Shown: one piece after another, positions 24,644 to 33,989 of the stretch
Position numbering within the stretch: position 1 is the first letter of the stretch
Layout of the letters: each line of letters starts with the position of its first letter
Program-made: the position numbers and the translations under genes
Assembly: GCA_013178415.1 (NCBI GenBank)
Contig: JABLXA010000020.1
Location: forward strand, 1-38,411
Length of the DNA stretch: 38,411 bases
Direction: 5' to 3'
Source of the DNA: Bacillota bacterium
Lineage (GTDB): Bacteria; Bacillota; SHA-98; Ch115
The notes under the pieces: model-generated
What the model was told of the DNA's origin: nothing
Seen by the model: only the letters and a program-made list of their open reading frames with translations
Database searches by the model: none

Positions 24644-25885
24644 TCAAATGTGCAACCGTCCTGCCCGAGTACGCGCGACTTCGGTTAACAACTCTTCATA
24701 CCGATTCAACAATACCTGTCGGGTGTAGTTAGCCAGGTAGGCTGCCCGCCCCGCCTGTCCCATTGCCTCCCGCTCCGGAGGAGACATCTCATACAGCTTA
24801 CGGACCGCAGCCGCGAGAGCCTCCGGGTCCTCTGGGTAGCACACCACACCCGCCCCTGCATCGCGCACAACATCGGCTGCATCACCTGACACTGCCGCCA
24901 GGATAGGACGTCCACAGGCCAGATATGCTAATGTCTTAGACGGTATCGTAATTTCAAATAGCGGATCGCGCTTAAGATGCACAAGCAACGCATCGGCAAG
25001 AGCATAGAAACGCGGCATCTCCGCCGCTGGCTGACGCCCCAGAAAACGCACGTTTTCCAGCCTACGTTCATACACTTTTTGCCGTAGCGCAGGTTCCTCC
25101 ACGCCGTCACCGATGAACACAAACTGTATATCCGGCAAGTCGCGGAGTAAATTAGCCGCCTCGATTACGTTACTCAGCGCCTGGGCTGTACCCATATTGC
25201 CGGCATAGATTATATTAAACCTCCCCGACAGCCCGTGCTGAACAGCGAATCCCGAATCCGGCGGGACAGGCCTATAGATATCCTCGTCAGCCCAATTGGG
25301 GATGACGTGGATCTTCTCCGGAGGAACACCCTTGGCGACCAAGTTGCGCTTGAAACCGGGCGAAATAACAGTGATCGCTGTAGCATGACGATAAATGAAT
25401 TGCGCCAACTCACCCAACCATTTAGCGACCAATTCCGAAGACATCATACCACTAGCTACCACGGTTTCAGGCCACATGTCCTGGATCTCATAAACAAACG
25501 GGACATGTCGCAGCAAGCTAATCCACAGGGCCGGGATACCCACTGTGAGAGGCGGGTGATAGACCCACATCACGTCAGCAGCACCGCAAAGCACCGGCCC
25601 CATCAGAGAGGCAGAAGCCGCGAAACTGATGTAATTCAGTATCCGACGCACTGCCGAGTGGCTATGGTCAGGATACAATGGCACACGTAGCACTCGAACC
25701 CCATCCCTCTGCTCCCACTGCCAAAGCCGTTGACGGTAGCCCGGATAAGTGCGCCCCTGCGGGTAATTGGGGAAACCAGTAATAGATGTGACCTGATGAC
25801 CTCGCGCCATCAGATCCCTGCCTAACAGGTGAACCTTGATGTCCGGTTCAGGGACATACCATTGAGACAAAAGCAAGACCCGCAT
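24644..25885 (-). CDS. GT4 glycosyltransferase, WbuB-like
   Basis: A 413-residue GT-B enzyme of family 4. It opens with LLLSQWYVPEPD, has GFPNYPQGRTYPGY, YEIQDMWPET and VIPNWADE, and the nucleotide-sugar site TIPSKTLAYLACGRPILA. This is the pattern of WbuB, the L-FucNAc transferase of E. coli O26. The gene sits directly upstream of the epimerase and the L-HexNAc synthesis trio, so transfer of UDP-L-QuiNAc or UDP-L-FucNAc to the lipid-linked chain is a good guess. It lacks a signal peptide and should work at the inner face of the membrane. Confidence 0.9.
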   Translation of the reverse strand: MRVLLLSQWYVPEPDIKVHLLGRDLMARGHQVTSITGFPNYPQGRTYPGYRQRLWQWEQRDGVRVLRVPLYPDHSHSAVRRILNYISFAASASLMGPVLCGAADVMWVYHPPLTVGIPALWISLLRHVPFVYEIQDMWPETVVASGMMSSELVAKWLGELAQFIYRHATAITVISPGFKRNLVAKGVPPEKIHVIPNWADEDIYRPVPPDSGFAVQHGLSGRFNIIYAGNMGTAQALSNVIEAANLLRDLPDIQFVFIGDGVEEPALRQKVYERRLENVRFLGRQPAAEMPRFYALADALLVHLKRDPLFEITIPSKTLAYLACGRPILAAVSGDAADVVRDAGAGVVCYPEDPEALAAAVRKLYEMSPPEREAMGQAGRAAYLANYTRQVLLNRYEELLTEVARTRAGRLHI

Positions 25886-25888
25886 CCT

Positions 25889-27064
25889 TTACATCCCCAA
25901 TGCCTTTAGAAATAGCTCCCGATTAGCCCGAACCAGATCGGGATTCTCCGAGAAGCTCCTTCCATAGTCCCGCGCTCGCCGGGACATTTCATTGAATGCA
26001 CGGTTATCCATGAAGATTAACTCATCCAAGGCCGCACGAAATTGCTCGGGCTTGGACAACGGCAGATTCCATCCTGCCTTTTTTGCAGTCAAGTTATTCC
26101 AAGGGGTCTGATCACTAGTCAAAACCGGGCATCCTGCATTTAGTGCTTCCAGGATTACATGCCCGAAGTTCTCTCCACGAGTGGGAAACAAGAACAAATG
26201 ATATCGGGGGAAGATTTCCGGAACACGGTCGGGGGGCACTATCCCACAGTAGCTTGCTTGGATATTGTCCGGCAATAGCCTGATTAGGTTCTGACATTCT
26301 TCCCAATATGATTGGTCTTCGATAGGGCCGTAAATATCGAAACCCACCTTCCCCTTAACCTTCATCAGCGACTCAATGGCGAAGTCTAGATTCTTCATGC
26401 GCGCAATACGGGAAAGAAACACTATGCGTGCTGAGCCTACCTGCTTGATAGGCCTTCCCCCTAATAACTCGGAATCCTGAGGTGGTAGAGGAGGCAAATC
26501 CGGGGCTATCTGAACCGATACCCTTTCCTTCGTTGCTTTAGTGCCGAAAATCGAAAGGATATCCCCCATCTCATATTCGCTTGATGCCTGCCACATGATT
26601 CCGCTGTACAAGCCAAGACTCTTCGCCAAAGAAATATAAAGGCGCTTCTTGATGCCCTTTAGTGACAGGGCACCCTGAGAGAATTCCCCACGCGGCGCCA
26701 GCACCACCGGCCTTTTCGGAAGTAGATGCATGCGTCTTAACATAATTGTCTTGATGCTCAGCCGCGAAAAAAAACTGTTCAGATAGATTAAATCATATTT
26801 GAGATCCTTCAAGAGACGATGCCAAACAAAAAATCGCATTTCCGAAGGTGATAGGTAAAGCACATGTGCTTTGCCTACCTGTTGCCAAGACCCAGTATTA
26901 ATACTAAGATAGGGGTGACGCTCCCCTAGATCCCGGTCGGAAGTAATGATGTGGAATTCAAATTCGTCTCCCAGCTGTTCCACCATGTTAGCGACGGTTC
27001 GAATTGGCCCCCCAGCTTTGTAACCTGGGAGATAATGATCTATTACAACCAAGATTCTCCGCAT
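25889..27064 (-). CDS. GT4 family glycosyltransferase
   Basis: A 391-residue GT-B glycosyltransferase. The N-terminal half starts with ILVVIDHYLPGYKAGGPIRT, the acceptor loop of family 4. The C-terminal half has VFLSRIARMKNLDFAIES, DIYGPIED and the donor-binding PTRGENFGHVILEALNAGCPVL, with both family glutamates of the EX7E motif. Length is normal. The donor sugar cannot be told from sequence. It follows a 240-base spacer with no visible gene and is followed after four bases by the WbuB-like gene. Confidence 0.92.
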   Translation of the reverse strand: MRRILVVIDHYLPGYKAGGPIRTVANMVEQLGDEFEFHIITSDRDLGERHPYLSINTGSWQQVGKAHVLYLSPSEMRFFVWHRLLKDLKYDLIYLNSFFSRLSIKTIMLRRMHLLPKRPVVLAPRGEFSQGALSLKGIKKRLYISLAKSLGLYSGIMWQASSEYEMGDILSIFGTKATKERVSVQIAPDLPPLPPQDSELLGGRPIKQVGSARIVFLSRIARMKNLDFAIESLMKVKGKVGFDIYGPIEDQSYWEECQNLIRLLPDNIQASYCGIVPPDRVPEIFPRYHLFLFPTRGENFGHVILEALNAGCPVLTSDQTPWNNLTAKKAGWNLPLSKPEQFRAALDELIFMDNRAFNEMSRRARDYGRSFSENPDLVRANRELFLKALGM

Positions 27065-27304
27065 TAGTTTCGATCACCGCCATGCAGTTTTACGTCCCTA
27101 GAGCCCAATGCTGTTGCGACTAATTGTTCGAGCGCACGCTCGTGCGAATAGAGTAACTGGCTACGGTCTCGCGTAAAACAATTGAATCATCAAATGTGAT
27201 ATGGTAAGGCGCCTTTCAGGAAATTGATAAGCAACTGCGAGATCGCACGAACATTGGTATCCTTAGCCAAGCATTTTGTCTCAGGCAATCTCCAATCAGC
27301 TAAA

Positions 27305-28543
27305 TCACCCAACACCGACACCGCTCGGCCTATCCCCAATTTCTTCAAACAGAGCACGCCACTCCGCGGCGATGACCTCTGCAGCATATAAGTCTCGGAC
27401 TAGGCCCCTGGCGGCATTGCCGATGCTGCGACAGAATTTCTCATCTCGAAATAGCCGGGCTACCGCTTCCCCCATCTCTTCTGGACTATCACATTTGACT
27501 GCATGAACCCCGTTCACGACATCAAACCCCTCCAGCGCAATCGAAGAACCAACCACGGGACGCCCAAGGGCCATCGCTTGGAGGACTCGGTTCTTTAGCC
27601 CCGTGCCACTACGGTCGGGGGCAACAACAACGTCTGCCTGAGCGACAGCTTCGAGATAATCCGCCGCCCACTGGATAACCTTGATCGCAGGAATGTGTGA
27701 GGCTTTCGTCGCCAGAGAATCAGGCATGCTACCGCCACTAAGTATGATGAATTCGGCATCCGGGAACTCAACGAGCACCCGGGGCAGCCCCCGGTCGATG
27801 AAACCTAGCAATCCCGTCAAAATTCCCCTAATCGCCAGGTTACCCGAGAAAAGCAGACGCGGTGGCCTGCCATAATTGCGTGACAACGCAGGGACCTCAT
27901 AGCGCAGAAATCTATCGTCAACTGCAATAGGAATTACGCGAACTTTCATGGACTGATCCAGGTTCTGGAGGTATTGCCCATCCACGGGCGAGACAACGTG
28001 CACAGCCGAGAAATGGCGATAATTGCATCTTTCGTAACGCCGCAGGAGCAACATGCACAGCCGAAGATACGCCCGTCTCAAGAAGTTGGCTTCCTCGAGC
28101 GCTAGCCGCTCATACGAGCGCGACGTAGCATCGTTTGGTGAGTGTATGGACGGGATATCAGGGGCTATCCGTCTATAAGGGGCCATAACGATTACATCAT
28201 AAAACACGACATTAAAGCGCTGCTGCCGGGTTAAATTTCGCAAAGCAGACACGAACTGGCCATCGAGATACGGCCCGACAGGTGGGGGCAGTAACCTAAC
28301 CGCGGCTCCGGCTCGCCTGAGGTGCGCCTTAAGCCCGCGTGCCGCGGGGAACACATCAATGATGCCTAAGGACGGCATCTCCCTTCTCAGTTGCTTTGCC
28401 CGTTCCCCGGCTGTCGGATCTCCAAAGGAGATAATATGGCAGTCGTGGTATTCGCACATAGACCTTAGAAGGTTATAAGCCTTCAATTTGACTCCGTTAT
28501 CCGGGGGATAGGGTATATCTTGTAGTACAAACAGGATCCTAAT
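27305..28543 (-). CDS. GT4-like glycosyltransferase, probable ATT start
   Basis: About 412 residues of a GT-B transferase. The C-terminal half has RLLFSGNLAIRG, DVVVAPDRSGTGLKNRVLQAMALGRPVVGSS and EMGEAVARLF, the donor-binding part. The first in-frame TTG at 28486 would cut off the first strand. Reading upstream restores the family start RILFVLQDIPYPPDNGVK, with no ATG, GTG or TTG available. A perfect GGAGGTGA lies six bases before an ATT at 28543, which overlaps the TAG stop of the membrane protein gene. ATT is a rare but known start codon. The donor sugar is unknown. The gene is coupled to the upstream Wzy-like gene. Confidence 0.85.
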   Translation of the reverse strand: MRILFVLQDIPYPPDNGVKLKAYNLLRSMCEYHDCHIISFGDPTAGERAKQLRREMPSLGIIDVFPAARGLKAHLRRAGAAVRLLPPPVGPYLDGQFVSALRNLTRQQRFNVVFYDVIVMAPYRRIAPDIPSIHSPNDATSRSYERLALEEANFLRRAYLRLCMLLLRRYERCNYRHFSAVHVVSPVDGQYLQNLDQSMKVRVIPIAVDDRFLRYEVPALSRNYGRPPRLLFSGNLAIRGILTGLLGFIDRGLPRVLVEFPDAEFIILSGGSMPDSLATKASHIPAIKVIQWAADYLEAVAQADVVVAPDRSGTGLKNRVLQAMALGRPVVGSSIALEGFDVVNGVHAVKCDSPEEMGEAVARLFRDEKFCRSIGNAARGLVRDLYAAEVIAAEWRALFEEIGDRPSGVGVG

Positions 28544-30029
28544 TCGAAGTCACCTCCGTGCCGACAGACTCATAGCCTCCTCTTTTCAACCGTAATCGTG
28601 CCACCATGCCTATGACAAAAATAATCGTGAGGCCAATCAATGAAGACCTCAAGTAAAGAAAGAGTTCGAACCACCCGAGTTCGACCCGAAACATGTTTAC
28701 TAACAAATATAGGTAGCTGATAACAGGAACCAGGTCGGCACCCAGACGCCTAACGTATTGTAGCACTAGTCTGTATCCTACCTCCACCAAAGCCAAAAAA
28801 GCTAGGGGCACAAGGATGAAACCCAGCCACCCACCGACCAATGCGCCAGAGCTGAAAAGCGTATCAGTGTAATCAATGCTCGGCCAACCCATGCCAGCAA
28901 AGAGCCCAGCATATTGTCCAAAAAGCGTTTTTGTGGGCCACAGCCCCCGGGGAATGATATTCATGATGGCTTCCTCTACTATACCGAGGTGCGGCGACAT
29001 GCCCTGGTTATGGGTCATGTATGCAACTGCGAAATCAGACAGATCAAGCCTGTAACCCATCTCTGCGACTGAAGCATACAGAGCGTTGCCTCCTTCCACA
29101 TATGCCCGCCCCAGAAGCGTCAGCACTGCCGTAGAACCCAGTGTGCCCACCACAAACACTGCGAAAACTAACCACCGCAAATAGACCCTCGCAATGCGCA
29201 GGGGTCTAAGAAGGAAAAGGCATACACCTACGGCCACAAGGGGGAATAAGATCAGACTCCTACTTCGCATAAACAAAGCCCAAGCCAATTCCAACCCAAG
29301 GCCGGCGATAGGCAGTAGCATTCCCGGCCGGTGCGCCCTCTTCGAGGTAGCTATAAGTGCTGCGCCGAGGATCTGAACCAAGTCGGACATAATGGACGAC
29401 GTTGTCAAAAGCAGGAGATCCCAATACATTCTCACGGCAACAATACTGTATCTTCCCGGAATGTAGGTTGGCCCGTAGCCCGTGTAAACGAGAAATAGCT
29501 TTGTCACAACGTCGACAATGAGGATCAACTGGAACGCCCGCGGGAGCCTTTCAACCATTCCGGCAAGATACCGCTGATCGAGAATCGGACGAAGCCGTTT
29601 CGCCAAAAGGCGGATTACGACTAGGCATAACAATGAAACGCCAAAGACGGCTACCGATCCAAGAAACCTATCTTGGTCGGAAATTGCGAACTGCCTATAG
29701 ACCTCCAGTCCAGCAAAATATTTGACGCTGCTCACAACATAGTAGAGTGAAGTCATGAGCATGAACACCAGCGAGGGAGCACGAACCAGAGAAAGCTTAC
29801 CAGCCATTGTCATGGTAACCTCAAGGAGAATAACCCCGGCAAATAAATGAACGGAGAAAAACAACCACTGAGCTAGGCCCACATGAAGGATGAAAGCGGC
29901 GCATCCACCCACAAGCATATACCCAGTCACCAACAGGAACACCTGAATCGCTTCGAGAAGCCTTGAATTGGAATCCACGTAATGCCCCCCACTAAGCACA
30001 CTATGCCACGACAGAATGCATCTTATCAC
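28539..30029 (-). CDS. Wzy-like oligosaccharide repeat-unit polymerase
   Basis: A 496-residue membrane protein with about twelve hydrophobic segments and a long external loop in the second half (GNALYASVAEMGYRLDLSDFAVAYMTHNQGM and what follows to GWPSIDYTDT). This is the layout of Wzy O-antigen or capsule repeat-unit polymerases, which join repeat units on the outer face of the membrane. Members share little sequence, so the call rests on topology and on its place among glycosyltransferases. The ATG at 30029 is possible, but a GTG at 29978 with GGGGGG six bases upstream has a better ribosome site and would start MDSNSRLLEAIQVF. No Wzx flippase is seen in the window. Confidence 0.72.
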   Translation of the reverse strand: MIRCILSWHSVLSGGHYVDSNSRLLEAIQVFLLVTGYMLVGGCAAFILHVGLAQWLFFSVHLFAGVILLEVTMTMAGKLSLVRAPSLVFMLMTSLYYVVSSVKYFAGLEVYRQFAISDQDRFLGSVAVFGVSLLCLVVIRLLAKRLRPILDQRYLAGMVERLPRAFQLILIVDVVTKLFLVYTGYGPTYIPGRYSIVAVRMYWDLLLLTTSSIMSDLVQILGAALIATSKRAHRPGMLLPIAGLGLELAWALFMRSRSLILFPLVAVGVCLFLLRPLRIARVYLRWLVFAVFVVGTLGSTAVLTLLGRAYVEGGNALYASVAEMGYRLDLSDFAVAYMTHNQGMSPHLGIVEEAIMNIIPRGLWPTKTLFGQYAGLFAGMGWPSIDYTDTLFSSGALVGGWLGFILVPLAFLALVEVGYRLVLQYVRRLGADLVPVISYLYLLVNMFRVELGWFELFLYLRSSLIGLTIIFVIGMVARLRLKRGGYESVGTEVTSN

Positions 30030-30199
30030 AGCCGGAGCTCATCTAACTCTGTTTCCTAATATCTCCCTAGGATGCTTTACAGCTAAGCACTGCTCATAAT
30101 AATCCGGGTCCACAGAATAATCGCTTCTGCTCCCCCTCTCGGCATTTCTACCAACACTCGAACCAGCTCTCTCCCCGAACACGATCTCGTCTGTGGCAC

Positions 30200-31264
30200 C
30201 TATAATCGTTTCCGTCCCTCTGGCATACTTTTATCAATTAGTGCCCCTAGGTTCTTCCTTTCAATGACCTTTCTCTTTATAATATTTATACTCCTGATTG
30301 CCCCTCGAAAGAAAATCACTACCCCACTCGGCATAATAGAAAGCAAACTGGCCGCACAGCAGAAAAAAAATACCCTGATGGAAGGCCAAAGAGAATAAAC
30401 TAGTAACACTTCGCGAAATATAAGATGCCTACTGGAACTCTGGAGACGGTTTTTAATAGTTGCTATAGCAGTTTCACGAGCATGAAAACTTAATGGATTA
30501 GCACTACCCGGGCTGACCTTTTGCCATAAACCCAAAAGGTAATTTTCGGTAAGATAATGATATAATATCCACGCAAACGTGAGTCTCGCCTCAAAGGTCT
30601 GACTCTTGTTATGAACCCTATAAAGCCCGAAGACAGCATCTAGCCGCACCACAGTACCAACAGCCCCTAATTCGCCCCAGAATAGCCAATCTGCCTGCGT
30701 TCCCGCCTCACCCTTGAATCCGCCCACTATCTCATAAGCTGCCCTTTTAAAGAACGCAGAACAAAGTTGAATTTGAGGCTCTGAGAGGTTAACCTTAAGA
30801 AACGATGGTGAACGGAAAACCTTCCTTGTATAACTCTGGTCAATAGGCAACGGAGATCTTCTCCCCAATCTTTTCTGCGTCTCCGACTCAATAATAACGC
30901 GGCTACTCCCATAAACTAGGACAACCGAAGGGTCAGCCTCAAACTCACGACATGCCTTTTCTACTGCACCAGGGAGTAACTCATCGTCCGCAGATAAAAG
31001 GCATATAATATCACCTGTTGATTCTCTGACAGCCTTGTTCCAATTTGCGACCATCCCGATATTATATGTATTCCTGATTACCTTGACGCGATTATCCATT
31101 CGCTCACAGCGCGCGAGTGCTTCTTGACAGCAATTTGGTGAGGCATTATCACATACGACTATCTCAAGCTCAATTCCATCACATGCTTGTCTTAAAGCGC
31201 TTTCTACGGCCCGTTCTAAGTATTCATGCTGATTAAAATGCGGGATACAAATACTAACCTTCAT
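30200..31264 (-). CDS. GT2 family glycosyltransferase with C-terminal membrane segment
   Basis: A 354-residue GT-A enzyme. The nucleotide-binding start SICIPHFNQHEYLERAVESAL, VVCDNASPN, NIGMVANWNKAV and the metal motif SADDE are clear, and the acceptor region QADWLFWGELG follows. Near the C-terminus two hydrophobic stretches (VFFFCCAASLLSIMP and following) may tie it to the membrane. It adds one sugar of the repeat unit; which one is not known. A 170-base spacer without a visible gene separates it from the Wzy-like gene downstream. Confidence 0.9.
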   Translation of the reverse strand: MKVSICIPHFNQHEYLERAVESALRQACDGIELEIVVCDNASPNCCQEALARCERMDNRVKVIRNTYNIGMVANWNKAVRESTGDIICLLSADDELLPGAVEKACREFEADPSVVLVYGSSRVIIESETQKRLGRRSPLPIDQSYTRKVFRSPSFLKVNLSEPQIQLCSAFFKRAAYEIVGGFKGEAGTQADWLFWGELGAVGTVVRLDAVFGLYRVHNKSQTFEARLTFAWILYHYLTENYLLGLWQKVSPGSANPLSFHARETAIATIKNRLQSSSRHLIFREVLLVYSLWPSIRVFFFCCAASLLSIMPSGVVIFFRGAIRSINIIKRKVIERKNLGALIDKSMPEGRKRL

Positions 31265-31324
31265 GGTGCCCTCACTCTAAGCATCTTTACCCAGATGCCA
31301 TCTATCGCCAGACATAAGATACAT

Positions 31325-32623
31325 TTAATGCCCCTCTAGCCAATCCGTGATACATTCTAACATGTAATTCAATTTGATTTTGTCAATGGCTTGGCATACT
31401 CCCAACCAGAATGATCTATCAAGGACAGTATCACTACCGCGCAAGCATCCTACCATCCTGATACGAGGATGCTCCCGATATGCCGGCTGCCTCAATAAAT
31501 TCCCTCCAAATATCAACCGTGTACCAATCCTCTTCTCTTCAAGGCATCTCAAAAGCTCAGTCCTTGTAAACGGGGCACTAGGCTTTATCGTCACGGGGTA
31601 TCCAAACCAAGATGCCTTTGCTCCTTCAACACTGCGTGGGAGTATAAACCAATCTTCATATCTGGTAAATAACTCATGGAGCGCTGCAAAATTCCGTTCC
31701 CTGATCGCGGCAAAGGAGTCTAAGCGCTCCAATTGGACCAACCCAATAGCTGCCTGCAAATCTGTCATTTTAAGGTTATACCCCATCTCGGAATACACAT
31801 ACTTATGGTCGTACCCTTCCGGCAAGCCAGGGAATTTCCAGTTATATCTCCGACCACAGGTATTGTCATGTCCCGGCTCACACCAGCAATGCCTTCCCCA
31901 ATCCCTCAGAGACTCTATTATCCTAGCCCACTGGACAGAGGAACACGCTACAGCCCCGCCTTCACCAGTTGTTATGTGATGGGCAGGATAAAAACTAAAC
32001 GAAGCAAGATCCCCCCAGGAGCCTACTGGGCGTCCGTTGAACTTTGCGCCTAAGGCGTCACAGGCATCCTCAATCAAAATTAACCCGTACCTGTCACATA
32101 GCGCCCTGATAGCCTGGGCATCAAATGGATTACCTAACGTATGTGCGAGAATCACTGCACGAGTCTTCTCTGTTACAGCTGCCTCGATAGTCTCAGGCCT
32201 TGGATTGTAGGTCCCTAGCTCAACATCCACGAGAACGGCTGTGAGGCCGTTCTGAAGTATCGGGTTGAGAGTAGTAGGAAACCCGACTGCAGAAGTTATA
32301 ACTTCATCTCCGGGTTTGAGCTTTTTGTCACCCATAGCATTTGAACAAAGCGCTGATACGCTCAGCAAATTAGCTGAGGAGCCAGAATTAGTTAGGCATA
32401 CTCGAGGTACCCCCAAGACGCTCGCGAGTTTATCCTCGAATCGTTTTGCATAAGGTCCTGCAGTGAGCCAGAAATCAAGGGCACACTCGACTAATATCTC
32501 AAGCTCCTCTGGGCCAAACGCCTTCCCTGACACGGGGACCCAATCTATCCCTGGGCGGAATTGCTGTCGGCCGAATCTCTCATAGTAGTACTGCCTCACG
32601 AGCTCCTTTATCTTATCTTTCAC
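31325..32623 (-). CDS. rfbH: CDP-4-keto-6-deoxyglucose 3-dehydrase (E1)
   Basis: A 432-residue PMP- and iron-sulphur-dependent enzyme that removes the C3 hydroxyl of CDP-4-keto-6-deoxyglucose. It has the DegT fold, but the PLP lysine is replaced by His215 in FYPAHHITTGEGG, the mark of this enzyme. The [2Fe-2S] ligands fit the known spacing exactly: C188, then 57 residues to C246, one to C248 and seven to C256. Both features make the call firm. The GTG at 32623 overlaps the reductase gene end by 11 bases, with AGGGTGG upstream. The E3 flavin reductase (AscD/DdhD) that feeds it electrons is not in the window. Confidence 0.95.
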   Translation of the reverse strand: MKDKIKELVRQYYYERFGRQQFRPGIDWVPVSGKAFGPEELEILVECALDFWLTAGPYAKRFEDKLASVLGVPRVCLTNSGSSANLLSVSALCSNAMGDKKLKPGDEVITSAVGFPTTLNPILQNGLTAVLVDVELGTYNPRPETIEAAVTEKTRAVILAHTLGNPFDAQAIRALCDRYGLILIEDACDALGAKFNGRPVGSWGDLASFSFYPAHHITTGEGGAVACSSVQWARIIESLRDWGRHCWCEPGHDNTCGRRYNWKFPGLPEGYDHKYVYSEMGYNLKMTDLQAAIGLVQLERLDSFAAIRERNFAALHELFTRYEDWFILPRSVEGAKASWFGYPVTIKPSAPFTRTELLRCLEEKRIGTRLIFGGNLLRQPAYREHPRIRMVGCLRGSDTVLDRSFWLGVCQAIDKIKLNYMLECITDWLEGH

Positions 32624-33518
32624 AAGCGCCCACCCTACTTCCGCTATTTAACATCTCGAATAAACCAGAGACCGCATCTTGAGGGAGAATGCCGAGGGTC
32701 TTAGTCACCTTATGTACCAATAGACCACCCTTGAGGGGCCTTCTCGCAACCTGGTTCAATTCATCGGTCGTAACCCCTATGATCCCCCTTATCGGTCTCC
32801 CTGTTAACTGAGCGCACGATACTGCAAAGGTCCATCTATCCATGAGACAAGGTCCTGAAACATTGAATATTCCTGTTTGCTTCTTATCAATCAATCGCCA
32901 GGTAAATCTGGCCACGTCCAGGGCATGGCTCGGCGATCCGATCTGGTCCCTTGGCACTTTGACCTCGCCACCTGAATCCAAGGTTCTTAGAAGCCTCACG
33001 ACAAAATTCTTCCCCTGCGGTTCCCTGCCATAAACTCCCGTAGTCCGTATAATCAGACTCTCTGCACCGGAATCGATTAGGATATCCTCAGCGATAGCCT
33101 TGGACCACCCATACACGGACAAAGGACTCTTCCCATCGTCCTCAGCATAAGGGCCGGAGTTTCCGTCAAAAACGTAATCTGTGGAGAAAAACACTACTAG
33201 ATTGCCTTCATCACGCGCCCACGAAGCGATAAGTCGAATCGGATCAACATTACACGCAAAGGTCTCTTCTTCATGGGTTTCCGCCCAGTCAACATTAGTG
33301 ATGGCCCCAGGCACCAAAACAACTGACGGTCTAAGTTCATTCAGGGTGCCAAGGAGAGCTTCCCTATTGGTTAATGAAAGATGATGTAAACCCTCAACTG
33401 GGTACGAATTATATGTACCATATACTTCCCATCCCAGGTCCCGGCCACTAGCTAACAGGTGACTTCCAATCAGACCGGAAGCCCCTATAACGAGTGCCTT
33501 CCTTTTCTGGTCAGTCAT
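32613..33518 (-). CDS. RmlD-like reductase, likely final 4-reductase of the CDP-dideoxyhexose pathway
   Basis: A 301-residue RmlD-type SDR with IGASGLIGSHL, PGAITNVDWAE, FFSTDYVFDG, YGWSKAIAED (YxxxK) and RTTGVYG. It is placed between the 3-dehydrase and the cupin epimerase, so its probable job is to reduce the 4-keto group of the CDP-3,6-dideoxyhexulose, the AscF role in CDP-ascarylose synthesis. AscF, Abe and Prt proteins vary much in sequence, and a plain dTDP-rhamnose RmlD role is not excluded; however, no RmlA or RmlB gene is present here. The gene overlaps rfbH at its end. Confidence 0.82.
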   Translation of the reverse strand: MTDQKRKALVIGASGLIGSHLLASGRDLGWEVYGTYNSYPVEGLHHLSLTNREALLGTLNELRPSVVLVPGAITNVDWAETHEEETFACNVDPIRLIASWARDEGNLVVFFSTDYVFDGNSGPYAEDDGKSPLSVYGWSKAIAEDILIDSGAESLIIRTTGVYGREPQGKNFVVRLLRTLDSGGEVKVPRDQIGSPSHALDVARFTWRLIDKKQTGIFNVSGPCLMDRWTFAVSCAQLTGRPIRGIIGVTTDELNQVARRPLKGGLLVHKVTKTLGILPQDAVSGLFEMLNSGSRVGACER

Positions 33519-33536
33519 GTCTTTCCATCCCTTATT

Positions 33537-33986
33537 TCACCGATGTACCAGTTCCCAAGAGTAAGGAATCCGTGAATCATTCGGACTTATTCTGACTATC
33601 TCCGCCGGATCGTGAGGATGACTGGCACAATTGCACACCAAGGCTGGTTGAACCCCGACCCCCTTGAAGCCATTCCAAACCCCCGGAGGTATTGTTACAC
33701 GGACATAATTACCCTCTCCAACAAAAAGCTCCATAAGTTCTCCCCTGGTGGGGGAGTCCGAGCGATCATCGTAGAGCACCAGCTTTATCACGCCAATAGG
33801 AACTGCATAGTTCAGCCTCATGACTTTATGGAGGTGCCAGCCCTTGACTACCCCAGGGTACACCATGGAAAAGTAGACCTCTCCGAACTGCTCGAAATCT
33901 GGGTCATCGGAACGCATGAGGTGCATTATTTTACCCCGTTCATCAAGGATCTGCCTGAGTTCTCGAATTTTAACTCCAGCTATCAT
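33537..33986 (-). CDS. RmlC-like cupin, likely CDP-hexulose 5-epimerase (AscE role)
   Basis: A 149-residue cupin of the dTDP-4-dehydrorhamnose 3,5-epimerase group. KGWHLHKVMRLNYAV holds the first His motif, followed by VLYDDR and IPPGVWNGFKG. It is shorter than RmlC (about 180) and lacks the usual FRxD start. In a CDP-dideoxyhexose gene row such an enzyme would invert C5 after the 3-deoxygenation, which gives the L-series sugar ascarylose. A non-catalytic cupin is possible. AGGAGG lies eight bases before the ATG, within the end of rfbG, so the two are coupled. Confidence 0.8.
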   Translation of the reverse strand: MIAGVKIRELRQILDERGKIMHLMRSDDPDFEQFGEVYFSMVYPGVVKGWHLHKVMRLNYAVPIGVIKLVLYDDRSDSPTRGELMELFVGEGNYVRVTIPPGVWNGFKGVGVQPALVCNCASHPHDPAEIVRISPNDSRIPYSWELVHR

Positions 33987-33989
33987 ATC

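Noticed and set aside
27065-27304. Small minus-strand gene between two glycosyltransferases
   Set aside because: The open frame overlaps the end of the next glycosyltransferase and shows no ribosome site or motif.
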